NCBI GenBank assembly: GCA_900542165.1
Contig: UQMM01000003.1
Coordinates: forward strand, 1 to 64,000
Source of the DNA: an uncultured Collinsella sp.
GTDB lineage: Bacteria; Actinomycetota; Coriobacteriia; Coriobacteriales; Coriobacteriaceae
Direction of reading: 5' to 3'
Length of the DNA stretch: 64,000 bases
Shown here: one piece after another, positions 15,842 through 24,026 of the stretch
How the letters are laid out: the number at the start of each line of letters is the position of its first letter
Numbering within the stretch: position 1 is the stretch's first letter
Program-made: the position numbers and the translations under genes
Notes under the pieces: generated by a model
The model's input: only the letters and a program-made list of their open reading frames with translations
Told to the model about the DNA's origin: nothing
The model's database searches: none

Positions 15842-16219
15842 ATGGAGCTGTTTGATAATCGGGTGGTTTTATTTGAGAGCGACGAGGGCGGGGAGTACCT
15901 GCTTGTAACGTGTGAGCCGTCTGGCATGGGCGGCCTGGTGGTTCGGCAGACGAGTGAGGGTCCGTTGCCACAATGGTGCTTTGAGGAGTCGCCGCATGTG
16001 GCCGAGACCTTTGTGACGCACGAGGGACTTGTGGCGCTGGAGCACTTCTATGGAGTTGGGACTTCCAACCAGGTCGCGCGCATGCTGAGCATCTCGTTTG
16101 CCGATTATGATTGTGCCCAGCGGGTGAGATCGCTCCTGAGGGAACTTGATGCCAAGTTCGACGTGATCGAAAAGCCAATCGATCGTACGGGGAACAGCGG
16201 TATATGCGGAGCAGCATGA
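15842..16219 (+). CDS. Uncharacterised 125-aa protein
   Basis: No family is recognised. The 125-residue acidic soluble protein begins MELFDNRVVLFESDEGGEYLLV, suggesting a small alpha/beta fold with an N-terminal beta-hairpin. Its second half is a helical region (NQVARMLSISFADYDCAQRVRSLLREL). ATG 15842 has GAGAAAGGGGAC upstream. A LexA-like box in the promoter region suggests possible DNA-damage control. It is monocistronic, followed directly by the tRNA-Arg promoter. Confidence 0.65.
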   Translation: MELFDNRVVLFESDEGGEYLLVTCEPSGMGGLVVRQTSEGPLPQWCFEESPHVAETFVTHEGLVALEHFYGVGTSNQVARMLSISFADYDCAQRVRSLLRELDAKFDVIEKPIDRTGNSGICGAA

Positions 16220-16255
16220 CAAAACTGCGTTCCACAAAAAAGTTTGAGATTGTGC

Positions 16256-16286
16256 TTGACTCCAATAAGCTAAAGTGGTTTTATAT
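16256..16286 (+). promoter_or_regulatory. tRNA-Arg promoter
   Basis: TTGACT at 16256-16261 and TTATAT at 16281-16286 (or TTTATA one base earlier), with an 18-19 bp spacer, lie about 10 bp before the tRNA. Confidence 0.6.
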
Positions 16287-16296
16287 GTCTTGCGCT

Positions 16297-16373
16297 GCGG
16301 CGTTACCTCAGCTGGATAGAGGGTCTGACTACGAATCAGAACGTCATAGGTTCGAATCCTATACGCCGCACCA
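16297..16373 (+). tRNA. tRNA-Arg (ACG)
   Basis: The cloverleaf is complete: acceptor GCGGCGT/ACGCCGC, anticodon stem TCTGA/TCAGA with loop CTACGAA (ACG), T-arm ATAGG-TTCGAAT-CCTAT, and CCA encoded at 16371-16373. The ACG anticodon implies A34-to-inosine editing by TadA. A second copy of its 3' end lies 190 bp downstream. Confidence 0.96.
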
Positions 16374-16602
16374 TTTGAGATTAAAGCTCCCGGCGACGGG
16401 GGCTTTTCTTTTACGTAAGCACCGCATGGATTCGAACCTCGGTCGAGGCGCGGGCGTAAAGAAAACGCGGAGCGTTTTTAGCCCGCGGGCGAGCGCGCCG
16501 GCAGGCGGGCGAAGCCGGTGCGGATCCGCGCAGCGGATGCGCGGAATCCTATACGCCGCACCAATTGATTTTAAAGCTCCCGGCAACGGGGGCTTTTCTT
16601 TT
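16354..16602 (+). repeat. tRNA-Arg tail duplication unit with inverted T-arm
   Basis: The tRNA 3' end plus terminator (16354-16412) recurs at 16544-16602, a period of 190 bp. Between them, 16428-16439 is the exact reverse complement of 12 nt of the tRNA-Arg T-arm (AGGTTCGAATCC). It is followed by an AAAACGC/GCGTTTT hairpin (16462-16478) enclosed by GCGGGC/GCCCGC and by ATCCGC/GCGGAT and CCGCGC/GCGCGG stems. The order and size match the tRNA-Phe unit, but each inverted arm matches its own tRNA. Beyond the unit, 16603-16726 shows nothing clear apart from the leader of the next gene. Confidence 0.85.
16384..16412 (+). terminator. Terminator after tRNA-Arg
   Basis: AGCTCCC and GGGGGCT form a stem around GGCGAC, followed by TTTTCTTTT. 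A near-identical copy is at 16574-16602. Confidence 0.8.
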
Positions 16603-16726
16603 GCGCCAGCTTGAGTGCTTTCGTCCAAAGGGACGATTTCCTGTCGACTCGTGTAAGATTCCGAGTAGGTGTCGCGGCCCATCCGCGACCACTCCTTCTC
16701 TCAACGACCGATCAGGGTGATATTTC

Positions 16727-19168
16727 GTGGCAGAGCGTCCGACATACAAGCTCAGGTTTCTCGATCCCAAGAAGCGCTTTCCGGCGATGCCCGAGCAGCC
16801 TGCGGGACGCTCATATGGCGTGGTCTGGAAACTCTTTGGCGAGGATCAGCATGAATCTTGTTATGTCGTCGAATTCGTTGGCAAAAGTCATGTGTCGCTT
16901 TTGGGCTACGTAAGCGTTTCGGGTGAGGTGTACAAGGTGGACCGCCCCGTCAGCGAGGCTCCGCTGCCCAACGATCCCGACATGGAACTGGTCCTTGACG
17001 AGTCGGATTCCGGTATTGGTGAGATTATGGTAAGGGAAGCCAACGGTGCAATGCGCGCGTGTGCGCAAACTGCCGGCTCTCCCGAAGGCCCCATGCGCGA
17101 GCAGTCCGACCACGAGACATGGAATTCGACCCGCGCCCTTCCTTACGGCGAGTTCATGGCCTCGATGTTCTTGCGCTACGTGATATTTGCCAACTCCGAA
17201 AGCGCTATTGTGAACACGGCGGACGCCGGCGGACTCGACGAGGGTATGCAAAACGTTGTCGACAAGATCAAGCTCGTAAAGTTGTCCGAGCCGGTCGAGG
17301 TGTTTTTGGGCTTTAACACGGCACCGCTCCCCGATGCTATCGAGACGCTGCTTTACCGCGTTGACCATGCCGAGAATCCGAGCGGTATCGAGCGCTATGC
17401 CGCCGCCCTTATGAGCGAAATTGACTTGCCCCGCCTGCGCACCATCGCTGCCAAGTCCGAGATGAGCCTGGCTCGCATTGATCGCTCAAAGATTTTCTAT
17501 CTCAATTTTGATCGTAGCCTGTTGGACCAGGACGAGATTGACATGCTGCTTGCCATCGAGTGCCGTCTCAACCGCCTCTCCGGCATCCTTGAGCGCATCG
17601 GGGCCGGATTGGCCCCCGCGGCATCCTCGCCGAGCCTTGAGGGCTGCGCGCTCTTTGATGCGTGGCATATCGCCAAGACGACCAACGATGTTCCCCGACT
17701 GCTCGATACGGCTTCGAGCGATAACCCGTGGGCCAAGCCGGGAACGGTTTCGTGCCAGCCGGGCGGCGAGTGGGACGTGCGCACGCGTTTTGCGCGAATC
17801 GTTGAGGCGCTCAACGTGGTCACGCGGCTCGACTATACCTATCGGGCAAACGTTGCCGAGGGGATTATGCTCGTTCGGTTTGGGCACTCTGTCGTGGATG
17901 CCATGCCGCAACGTGAATACGACGCCCAAGATGACGCCTGGCGCGAGCTGGACGAGGACACGCGTGCGATCTGGGCCGCGGAGCACGATGCGCGCGTGGC
18001 ACTCACACTTGCGGCAGCGTGTTTTGCCGCGGGCGCCTGCATCACGCGCTGCTATGTGCAGATTGCTGCTCCCGACAGTGAGCAGGGCGAGCGCGTTGTC
18101 GCAACGTATTTCTTTGGGCGCGCGGCCTATCTGGCCGATTGCGTGCCTGTCGCCAAGGATCTTGAGAGCATGGACATGGACGATATGCCGTGCAAGCGTG
18201 TGCTTGAGGCGTATGAGTCAACCGCTCCGGAGACGATTGAGCCTGCGGAGGTTCATGCTCGTCCGCGCGATGACCATCGCACGCTGCCGCCGGCGCTGCG
18301 CGATCTGCTGCTTGCCGATACGGCTGACGAGTTGGAGGTCATGGAAGAGGACGACGACCCATACGTGGCCCGTGTTGTTGAATTGCGCGAGCAGACAAAA
18401 GTCGACCGTACAGGTGCTTTTGAAGGCTTTTCCCGTCTTGTCGAGGAGTTGGAGGCTAAGTGCGCCGTCGCCGAGCTTTTGGCGACAGGTCCGGTTCAAA
18501 CGCAGTTTTGCGATAACCAGCTGGTGCGCATGGTGCTACCGGTGTTGGAAGAAGACCGCTCTGTGCGGATCCTTCGTGCGCCCGATGCGCTGTACTTTGC
18601 CCAGCACGAGATCTGCAGCTTTTACGCCGAGCAAGAGGACTTTGAACGAGCACTGCCCGAGGTGCGCCATCTTTACGATCTGGCGCGCTCGTCCATGCAA
18701 TCGCACTTTGCGCTCATCAACGTGCTTGCGCGTCTGGAGCGCTTTGACGAGATTATCGAGGTGGCGCGCCACGGCCTACGTATTGCCAGCGATCGTTCTG
18801 CAATCGGCTACCTATTCTATCGCTTGGCGTTTGCCTATTGGAATTGCGATCAGCTCGACCTGGCGCTGGCTTGTTACCGTCTGGTGCCGCGCGGCGAGGA
18901 GTCGGGCAGCAGCGCGCTGGAAGAAATGCAGGGCCTTATGAACGAGATGGGCGTCAGCGAGCCTCCGACGTTCGAGGAAGCGGTCGAGACCATCCGCAAG
19001 GCTGGACTCGAGTTGCCGCCAGTGTCCGCGGTGACCAATCAGCTGGCAGATGCCGCTGTTCAACTGGTCGACAACGGCTTCTTTTTCCTGGCACGCGGTT
19101 GCATCTTCCAAATGTGGCGCACCATGGGCAACGACGAGCTTGGCTCCCTCAACCGCTCGCTGGGGTAG
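16727..19168 (+). CDS. Large uncharacterised protein with TPR-like C-terminal region (813 aa)
   Basis: No overall family is recognised. The N-terminal 70 residues form a beta-rich segment (YKLRFLDPKKRFP...GVVWKLFGED...YVVEFVGKS). A long middle region of alternating helices and strands has no motif I know. Residues about 610-720 look like tetratricopeptide helices (FYAEQEDFERALPEVRHLYDLAR; ALINVLARLERFDEIIEVARHGL; YLFYRLAFAYWNCDQLDLALACYRLV). The protein is acidic and soluble with no signal peptide. The start is GTG 16727 with only a weak AGGGTGA upstream. It stands alone between tRNA-Arg and tRNA-Ser. A scaffold or assembly role is possible but unproven. Confidence 0.75.
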   Translation: MAERPTYKLRFLDPKKRFPAMPEQPAGRSYGVVWKLFGEDQHESCYVVEFVGKSHVSLLGYVSVSGEVYKVDRPVSEAPLPNDPDMELVLDESDSGIGEIMVREANGAMRACAQTAGSPEGPMREQSDHETWNSTRALPYGEFMASMFLRYVIFANSESAIVNTADAGGLDEGMQNVVDKIKLVKLSEPVEVFLGFNTAPLPDAIETLLYRVDHAENPSGIERYAAALMSEIDLPRLRTIAAKSEMSLARIDRSKIFYLNFDRSLLDQDEIDMLLAIECRLNRLSGILERIGAGLAPAASSPSLEGCALFDAWHIAKTTNDVPRLLDTASSDNPWAKPGTVSCQPGGEWDVRTRFARIVEALNVVTRLDYTYRANVAEGIMLVRFGHSVVDAMPQREYDAQDDAWRELDEDTRAIWAAEHDARVALTLAAACFAAGACITRCYVQIAAPDSEQGERVVATYFFGRAAYLADCVPVAKDLESMDMDDMPCKRVLEAYESTAPETIEPAEVHARPRDDHRTLPPALRDLLLADTADELEVMEEDDDPYVARVVELREQTKVDRTGAFEGFSRLVEELEAKCAVAELLATGPVQTQFCDNQLVRMVLPVLEEDRSVRILRAPDALYFAQHEICSFYAEQEDFERALPEVRHLYDLARSSMQSHFALINVLARLERFDEIIEVARHGLRIASDRSAIGYLFYRLAFAYWNCDQLDLALACYRLVPRGEESGSSALEEMQGLMNEMGVSEPPTFEEAVETIRKAGLELPPVSAVTNQLADAAVQLVDNGFFFLARGCIFQMWRTMGNDELGSLNRSLG

Positions 19169-19217
19169 GCGAAGCCTCCAAGGAGGAAAGGATGCTAGGC
19201 AATTAGAAAATTTCCTC

Positions 19218-19246
19218 TTGCCCATCCTTGGCTGTTTGGTTACTAT
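19218..19246 (+). promoter_or_regulatory. tRNA-Ser promoter
   Basis: TTGCCC (19218-19223) and TACTAT (19241-19246) with a 17-bp spacer lie 14 bp upstream of the tRNA. Confidence 0.6.
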
Positions 19247-19260
19247 AGAACGGCTGTTAC

Positions 19261-19351
19261 GGAGAGCTGACCGAGAGGCCGAAGGTGCTCGCCTGCTAAG
19301 CGAGTATGCCCCAAAAGGGCATCTGGGGTTCGAATCCCCAGCTCTCCGCCA
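19261..19351 (+). tRNA. tRNA-Ser (GCT)
   Basis: This class II tRNA has acceptor GGAGAGC/GCTCTCC, anticodon stem CTCGC/GCGAG with loop CTGCTAA (GCT), and a long variable arm (TATGCCCCAAAAGGGCAT). The T-arm is CTGGGGTTCGAATCCCCAG, discriminator G, and CCA is encoded at 19349-19351. Confidence 0.96.
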
Positions 19352-19366
19352 GTTTAACTTTAAAGA

Positions 19367-19396
19367 AGGGTCCCATCGGGGGCCCTTTTTTATTAT
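19367..19396 (+). terminator. Terminator after tRNA-Ser
   Basis: AAGGGTCCC and GGGGGCCCTT form a stem around ATC, followed by TTTTTATT. Confidence 0.85.
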
Positions 19397-19408
19397 CGAG
19401 AAAGGGCG

Positions 19409-19423
19409 CTGGGGATTCGAACC
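19409..19423. repeat. Inverted copy of the tRNA-Ser T-arm
   Basis: CTGGGGATTCGAACC is the exact reverse complement of the tRNA-Ser T-arm segment at 19327-19341 (15 nt). It follows the terminator at the same relative place as in the tRNA-Phe and tRNA-Arg units, but no GC-rich hairpin block or second tRNA tail follows here. Confidence 0.8.
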
Positions 19424-19460
19424 CTCAAAAAAAGGAGGCATCCTTTCGGACGCCTCCTTT
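19424..19460 (-). terminator. Terminator of the D,D-carboxypeptidase gene
   Basis: On the minus strand AAAGGAGGC and GCCTCCTTT (19431-19439 and 19452-19460) pair and run into a stretch of seven T residues. Confidence 0.85.
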
Positions 19461-19484
19461 CAGCGAGTGTATTGTTCTTCGATC

Positions 19485-20825
19485 TTACATCTCGGGCGCC
19501 TTGGCGACGGTCTCGCTTTCTGCCGTGAGTGGGCGGTTGTCGATGCGGCGGCCCAGGCGGTCGAGCTTCACAAGGAGCCACTCAATGGGATTCGGCCCTG
19601 CCCCTTCCTCGTCGGCAACCAGGTCCATGACGGCGATCTTGGTGCCGTCCTGCTTGAGCGTAACGCTGCCCACCTTGTCGCCCACATGCACCGTGCCCGA
19701 AAGATCGTCGTGGCTAACCTTTTCGGTCACCTCGCCGGCAAGGGAAAACACGGTCGCTTGCGCCGTAGGATCGGCGAGTGTGGCGTCGATCGTCTTATCC
19801 GTCCAGTCGGTTTGGCCAATGCGCGCCATAAGCGGGTTGCCGTTGGCGGTCTTTTCCTGCGTGTTGGCGATCGCGACCGTCACCTTGTGACCGTAGTACC
19901 AATTGGCAAGGGCGGCGGTATCGGTAAAGCGCTGGTCGGTGGTGGTGGAGTTCAAAACGACGGTGTAGATCTCGTCGCCGTCGCGGTTGTAGGCGCTCGT
20001 AAAGCAATAGCCCGCGTCGTCGGTGGTGCCGGTCTTGCCGCCGATGTTGCCATCTTGGCCCAGCAAATAGTTATGCGTGTCCATGGAATGCGAATGGTCG
20101 GTGCCGTCGGCGCCCGTGACCTCGATCCAGGAATCCTCGCTCGCTACGACCTCGCGGATCGTGTCGTTTTTCATGGCCTCCTGCATCATCAGCGCTACGT
20201 CGTGTGCGGTTGAGTGCATATCGCCAGCCCACTCATCAAAGTCCAGACCATGCGGGTTTTCAAAAAGCGTACCGGTGCAGCCGAGCTTCTTAGCGCGCTC
20301 GTTCATGGCCTTCACAAATGTGGCCTCGGCGTCTTTGGTCTTAGGGTCGATCTTCTTGCCCACATATTCGGCGAGCACGATGGCGGCGTCGTTGCCCGAG
20401 GGAATCATCAGGCCGCGCAGCGCCTGCTCCACGGTAAGCTTGTCGCCTTCGAGCAAGCCGGCGGTCGAATTGCCCACGGTGGCTGCGGCGTTGCTCACCG
20501 TGACCTTCTCGTCCATCTTGCAATTCTCGACGGTTAGGATTGCGGTCATGACCTTGGTGATCGAGGCAATCTTGACCTGCTCATCGGCGTCGCGGGCATA
20601 GTAGACGGTGCCGTCTTTGCCCATGACGAGGGCATTGGTCGCATCGATATCGGGCAGGTTTTCGGCCGTGATACCGCGCACATCGGCGGTTTTGCCGCAA
20701 ACATTGTCGGTCGTGAGCACTTGGGCGCCGGCGACGGTGGGCACGCCAGCGGCAAGGGCGATAGCGCAGACAAAGCCGGCGGCAAGCTGGGCTGAGCGCT
20801 TTGCAAAAGGGGTGAGGGACTTCAC
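19485..20825 (-). CDS. Serine-type D-Ala-D-Ala carboxypeptidase (DacA/PBP5 family)
   Basis: This penicillin-binding protein trims the terminal D-Ala from peptidoglycan pentapeptides. All three active-site motifs are present: SITK (S88 with K91, numbered from the GTG at 20825), SGN (143-145) and KTG (264-266). The N-terminus 'MKSLTPFAKRSAQLAAGFVCAIALAAG...AGA' is a signal peptide. The C-terminal part is the beta-rich PBP5-like domain; no clear amphipathic anchor is seen. The start is uncertain: GTG 20825 gives a normal signal peptide, while ATG upstream (near 20894) would add 23 residues before it. It is divergent from the VanR-like regulator, which suggests shared envelope control. Confidence 0.88.
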   Translation of the reverse strand: MKSLTPFAKRSAQLAAGFVCAIALAAGVPTVAGAQVLTTDNVCGKTADVRGITAENLPDIDATNALVMGKDGTVYYARDADEQVKIASITKVMTAILTVENCKMDEKVTVSNAAATVGNSTAGLLEGDKLTVEQALRGLMIPSGNDAAIVLAEYVGKKIDPKTKDAEATFVKAMNERAKKLGCTGTLFENPHGLDFDEWAGDMHSTAHDVALMMQEAMKNDTIREVVASEDSWIEVTGADGTDHSHSMDTHNYLLGQDGNIGGKTGTTDDAGYCFTSAYNRDGDEIYTVVLNSTTTDQRFTDTAALANWYYGHKVTVAIANTQEKTANGNPLMARIGQTDWTDKTIDATLADPTAQATVFSLAGEVTEKVSHDDLSGTVHVGDKVGSVTLKQDGTKIAVMDLVADEEGAGPNPIEWLLVKLDRLGRRIDNRPLTAESETVAKAPEM

Positions 20826-21022
20826 GGATTTCGCTTTCGACGGGATGGTCTCTTCTGGAACTAGAGTATATCGTTTGCCGGCGTCGGCGATCATCGCGTG
20901 CGTGCGTGGCCCACATCCGCACCCGAACGGGCACAAGGGTGCTTAAGGCCGACTTAATCACCCACGCTTGTTGTGTGTGGCGTGCGTCGCCTCGGGCATA
21001 ATGGAGCGCGAGAGGAGCACGC

Positions 21023-21718
21023 ATGAACGAGCGCATACTGGTAGTTGATGACGAGAAGGCCATCGCCGACTTGGTTGGTATCTACCTTACAAAAGAGGGC
21101 TTTGATGTCCAGATTGCCTATAGCGGGGCCGATGCTGCCAAGGCAATCTTGGAGCAGGAGTTCGATCTGGCGCTGCTGGATGTCATGCTGCCCGATATCG
21201 ATGGATTTGAGCTGCTGCGTACGATCCGTTCCAGCCATACCTATCCTGTGATCATGCTGACGGCGCGCGATGCCCAGCAAGACAAGATCGGGGGCCTTTC
21301 GCTTGGTGCGGACGATTACGTGGTTAAGCCGTTTCGCCCGCTGGAGCTCATCGCGCGTGTGCACGCTCAGCTTCGCCGCTACACCAGCTACGGTAGCCGT
21401 GCACAGGCGGCCGAGTCGCCGACCATTCAGCTCGACGGCTTGGAGATCAACCGCGATGCTCGTTCCGTGACAGTGGACGGTTCACCGGTTCGCCTCACGC
21501 CCACCGAGTATTCAATCTTGCTGTATCTGGTCGAGCATCGCGGCAGCGTGGTGGCCGTAGAGGACCTGTTCCGCGCGGTGTGGAACGAGGACTTTATGCC
21601 CGGCTCCAACAATACGGTGATGGTGCATATTCGCCACTTGCGCGAAAAGATCGGCGACGACGCACAAAAGCCACGCTTTATCAAAAACGTCTGGGGCGTC
21701 GGCTACATCATCGAATAA
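21023..21718 (+). CDS. OmpR/VanR-family response regulator
   Basis: A 231-residue DNA-binding response regulator. The receiver domain has the acidic pocket D9-D10, phospho-acceptor D53 in 'LALLDVMLPD', and the conserved Lys in 'DDYVVKPFRPLEL'. The winged-helix effector spans residues about 135-230 (LTPTEYSILLYLVEHRGSVV; NNTVMVHIRHLREKIGDD; FIKNVWGVGYIIE). Overall style is closest to VanR. ATG 21023 follows AGAGGAG. The kinase gene begins 26 bp later. There are no resistance genes nearby, so a general envelope role is more likely, perhaps including the divergent carboxypeptidase gene. Confidence 0.9.
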   Translation: MNERILVVDDEKAIADLVGIYLTKEGFDVQIAYSGADAAKAILEQEFDLALLDVMLPDIDGFELLRTIRSSHTYPVIMLTARDAQQDKIGGLSLGADDYVVKPFRPLELIARVHAQLRRYTSYGSRAQAAESPTIQLDGLEINRDARSVTVDGSPVRLTPTEYSILLYLVEHRGSVVAVEDLFRAVWNEDFMPGSNNTVMVHIRHLREKIGDDAQKPRFIKNVWGVGYIIE

Positions 21719-21744
21719 CGCTTTTCGCTTGTGAGGATCTTGAT

Positions 21745-22983
21745 ATGACAAAAGACGATAGGCAAGCGTTCGAGGTGCCCGATCGGCTCTTTGAATACGT
21801 GAGGTCGGTCGTCGACAACCGCGCGCTTGCAACGGTGCTGCTCTTTTTGCTGAGCCTGCTGCTGATTGGCATCGACAACATCGTCGGAATCTTGGCGGTG
21901 CTGCTTGTCGGCTTTTTGCTGATCGATCGATTTGAGATCGTGTGCCGCTGCGTGGTGATTGGCGGCGCCGCGTGGGCCATGACGTTGGCGATTGGCGCCA
22001 TGGCGCTCGGCGGCATCGAAGGGCCGGTGTTGTTCGATGCCGGCTTTGTATTCAACATGCTTGGCTTTGTGCTGGCGCTTGCCGCGTGCGTGCTGTTCTT
22101 GTGCGGCCGCGCCCTGTACTACCAGGGCTACGAGCAGGGCGAGCAGCATGCCGATTGTGTGCTGGCTGCTCGTATTCAAGATCGCCTGATCGATCACCCC
22201 GACACCTGGGACAACATCGACGGCGACTTCTTGGAGGTCGAGGGCGCCCTTAACCGCGTGCGTGACCGTGAGCGCAAGGTGCAACAGGCCTTGCGTGACG
22301 AATCTCATCGCAAGGACGATCTGGTCACGTACTTGGCACATGACCTACGCACCCCGCTTGCCAGTGTGGTGGGCTATCTTTCGCTGCTGCAAGAGGCTCC
22401 CGAGCTGCCGGTTGAGCAACGTGCGCACTTTACGGGCGTGGCTCTCGACAAGGCGCACCGGCTCGATGCGCTCATCGAAGAGTTCTTCGATATCACGCGC
22501 TTTGACTTCCACGATATCGTGCTCACGCGCGGCTATGTTGATCTGGGGTTGCTGCTGGCTCAGGTGGCTGACGAGTTCTATCCCATCCTCAACGAGCAGC
22601 ATAAGGAAGCCCAAGTTGATATTCGCGAGGACCTGACGGTGCTCGTGGATGGCGACAAGATGGCCCGCGTGTTCAACAACATCATGAAAAACGCCGTCGC
22701 CTATAGCTATGAGGGCTCGACTATCACGATTGAGGCCAGGCGCCAAGACGACGGCGGCGTGCGCGTGCGCTTTATTAATCAGGGCGATCCCATCCCTGCG
22801 GCTAAGCTCAAGGTGATCTTTGAGAAGTTCTATCGCCTGGATGCGGCGCGTGCGACCAATCGCGGTGGTGCCGGTCTGGGCCTTGCTATTGCCAAGGAGA
22901 TCATCACGGCACACGGCGGTACCGTTGCATGTGAATCGACGCCCGAACACACGATATTCACCATCGAGCTGCCCGCCGCATAG
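21745..22983 (+). CDS. VanS-like sensor histidine kinase
   Basis: A 412-residue membrane kinase and partner of the upstream regulator. The N-terminal third holds about four membrane helices (roughly residues 28-60, 70-90, 102-122) with little extracytoplasmic sequence, so the signal is probably sensed in or at the membrane. The H-box is 'DLVTYLAHDLRTPLASVVGYLSLL' (H199). The ATPase domain has the N-box 'VFNNIMKNAVAYS' and G-boxes 'GGAGLGLAIAKEII'. The start is ATG 21745, well inside a longer open frame, with GAGGAT upstream. The topology differs from classical two-helix sensor kinases. Confidence 0.9.
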   Translation: MTKDDRQAFEVPDRLFEYVRSVVDNRALATVLLFLLSLLLIGIDNIVGILAVLLVGFLLIDRFEIVCRCVVIGGAAWAMTLAIGAMALGGIEGPVLFDAGFVFNMLGFVLALAACVLFLCGRALYYQGYEQGEQHADCVLAARIQDRLIDHPDTWDNIDGDFLEVEGALNRVRDRERKVQQALRDESHRKDDLVTYLAHDLRTPLASVVGYLSLLQEAPELPVEQRAHFTGVALDKAHRLDALIEEFFDITRFDFHDIVLTRGYVDLGLLLAQVADEFYPILNEQHKEAQVDIREDLTVLVDGDKMARVFNNIMKNAVAYSYEGSTITIEARRQDDGGVRVRFINQGDPIPAAKLKVIFEKFYRLDAARATNRGGAGLGLAIAKEIITAHGGTVACESTPEHTIFTIELPAA

Positions 22984-23086
22984 CCAGCGTGCCCTTACAA
23001 ACACTTGACAATGTGCTCACGTGCGTATGAGCCACGATTCCTACTATCGATACTGCTGAATTGATATCGATATGGAGGTATGCGGT

Positions 23087-23962
23087 ATGACGGCTGCTGC
23101 GGCGATGGAGCCTACAGAGCTTGAGGAGCTCATGGAGGCGCAGGCTGAGGCCGCGCACGAGCGCGAGGTTGGGGATGCGACTCGCCCCACGGCAGAGGAT
23201 CTTGCCGCCTCGCCGACGCGCATCGACGTCGAGGGCCTCGACCTGTTCTATGGCGACCATCATGCGCTCAAGGACGTGAATATCAAGATCCGCGACAAGC
23301 AGATCACCTCGTTTATCGGGCCTTCGGGCTGCGGAAAGTCCACGTTGCTGCGCTGCTTTAACCGCATGAACGATAGCATCAAGGATTGCCGCATCGAGGG
23401 CAAGATTGCGCTCGATGGTCAAGATATCCTGGGCGATTACGACATCTGCCGTTTGCGCCAGCGCGTGGGCATGGTGTTCCAGCGCCCCAACCCGTTTCCC
23501 ATGAGCATCTATGACAACGTCGCCTACGGTCCGCGCGGTATGGGTGTGCGCGATCGCGCCGTGCTCGATGAGCTGGTCGAGGACTCCCTTCGTCGCGCTG
23601 CGCTATGGGATGAGGTCAAGGACAAGCTCAACGAGTCGGGCCTGGGTCTTTCGGGTGGACAGCAGCAGCGCCTGTGCATCGCCCGCGCACTTGCCGTGCA
23701 GCCCGACATTCTGCTGATGGACGAGCCGACCTCGGCACTCGACCCTGTGTCGACGCTGGTGGTGGAGCAGCTGGCCTGCGAGCTCAAAGAGACCTGTACG
23801 CTCGTGGTCGTTACGCACAATATGCAGCAGGCGGCGCGTATCTCCGACTCGGTCGCGTTTTTCTTGCTGGGTGAGTTGGTGGAACACGCGCCCACCGCGC
23901 AACTCTTCAAGAATCCGACCGATCCGCGCACGGCGGATTATTTGACGGGACGTTTTGGCTGA
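23087..23962 (+). CDS. pstB: Phosphate ABC transporter ATP-binding protein PstB
   Basis: This ATPase of the high-affinity phosphate importer has 291 residues. Walker A is 'GPSGCGKST', the PstB-specific segment is 'LRCFNRMND', and 'VGMVFQRPNPFPMSIYDNVAYGPR' is diagnostic of PstB. The signature is 'LSGGQQQR' and Walker B 'ILLMDEPTSALDP'. An unusual acidic N-terminal extension of about 40 residues precedes the ABC domain. GGAGG at 23074-23078 favours ATG 23087 over ATG 23072. No pstS, pstC, pstA or phoU is adjacent. Instead a PhoP/PhoR-like pair follows, so the rest of the Pst system must be elsewhere. Confidence 0.93.
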   Translation: MTAAAAMEPTELEELMEAQAEAAHEREVGDATRPTAEDLAASPTRIDVEGLDLFYGDHHALKDVNIKIRDKQITSFIGPSGCGKSTLLRCFNRMNDSIKDCRIEGKIALDGQDILGDYDICRLRQRVGMVFQRPNPFPMSIYDNVAYGPRGMGVRDRAVLDELVEDSLRRAALWDEVKDKLNESGLGLSGGQQQRLCIARALAVQPDILLMDEPTSALDPVSTLVVEQLACELKETCTLVVVTHNMQQAARISDSVAFFLLGELVEHAPTAQLFKNPTDPRTADYLTGRFG

Positions 23963-24026
23963 TACCATCTAGTAAAGGTACCTTTAGGGTTAAGATGCGG
24001 TCATGCCGGCCGCAAAGGGGTTCAAC

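Noticed and set aside
19050..20213. A 387-codon plus-strand frame covering tRNA-Ser and antisense to the carboxypeptidase gene
   Set aside because: It crosses a tRNA and two terminators and opposes a gene with full PBP motifs.
21023..22983. Vancomycin resistance operon
   Set aside because: Only a VanRS-like pair is present; vanH, a D-lactate ligase and vanX are absent.
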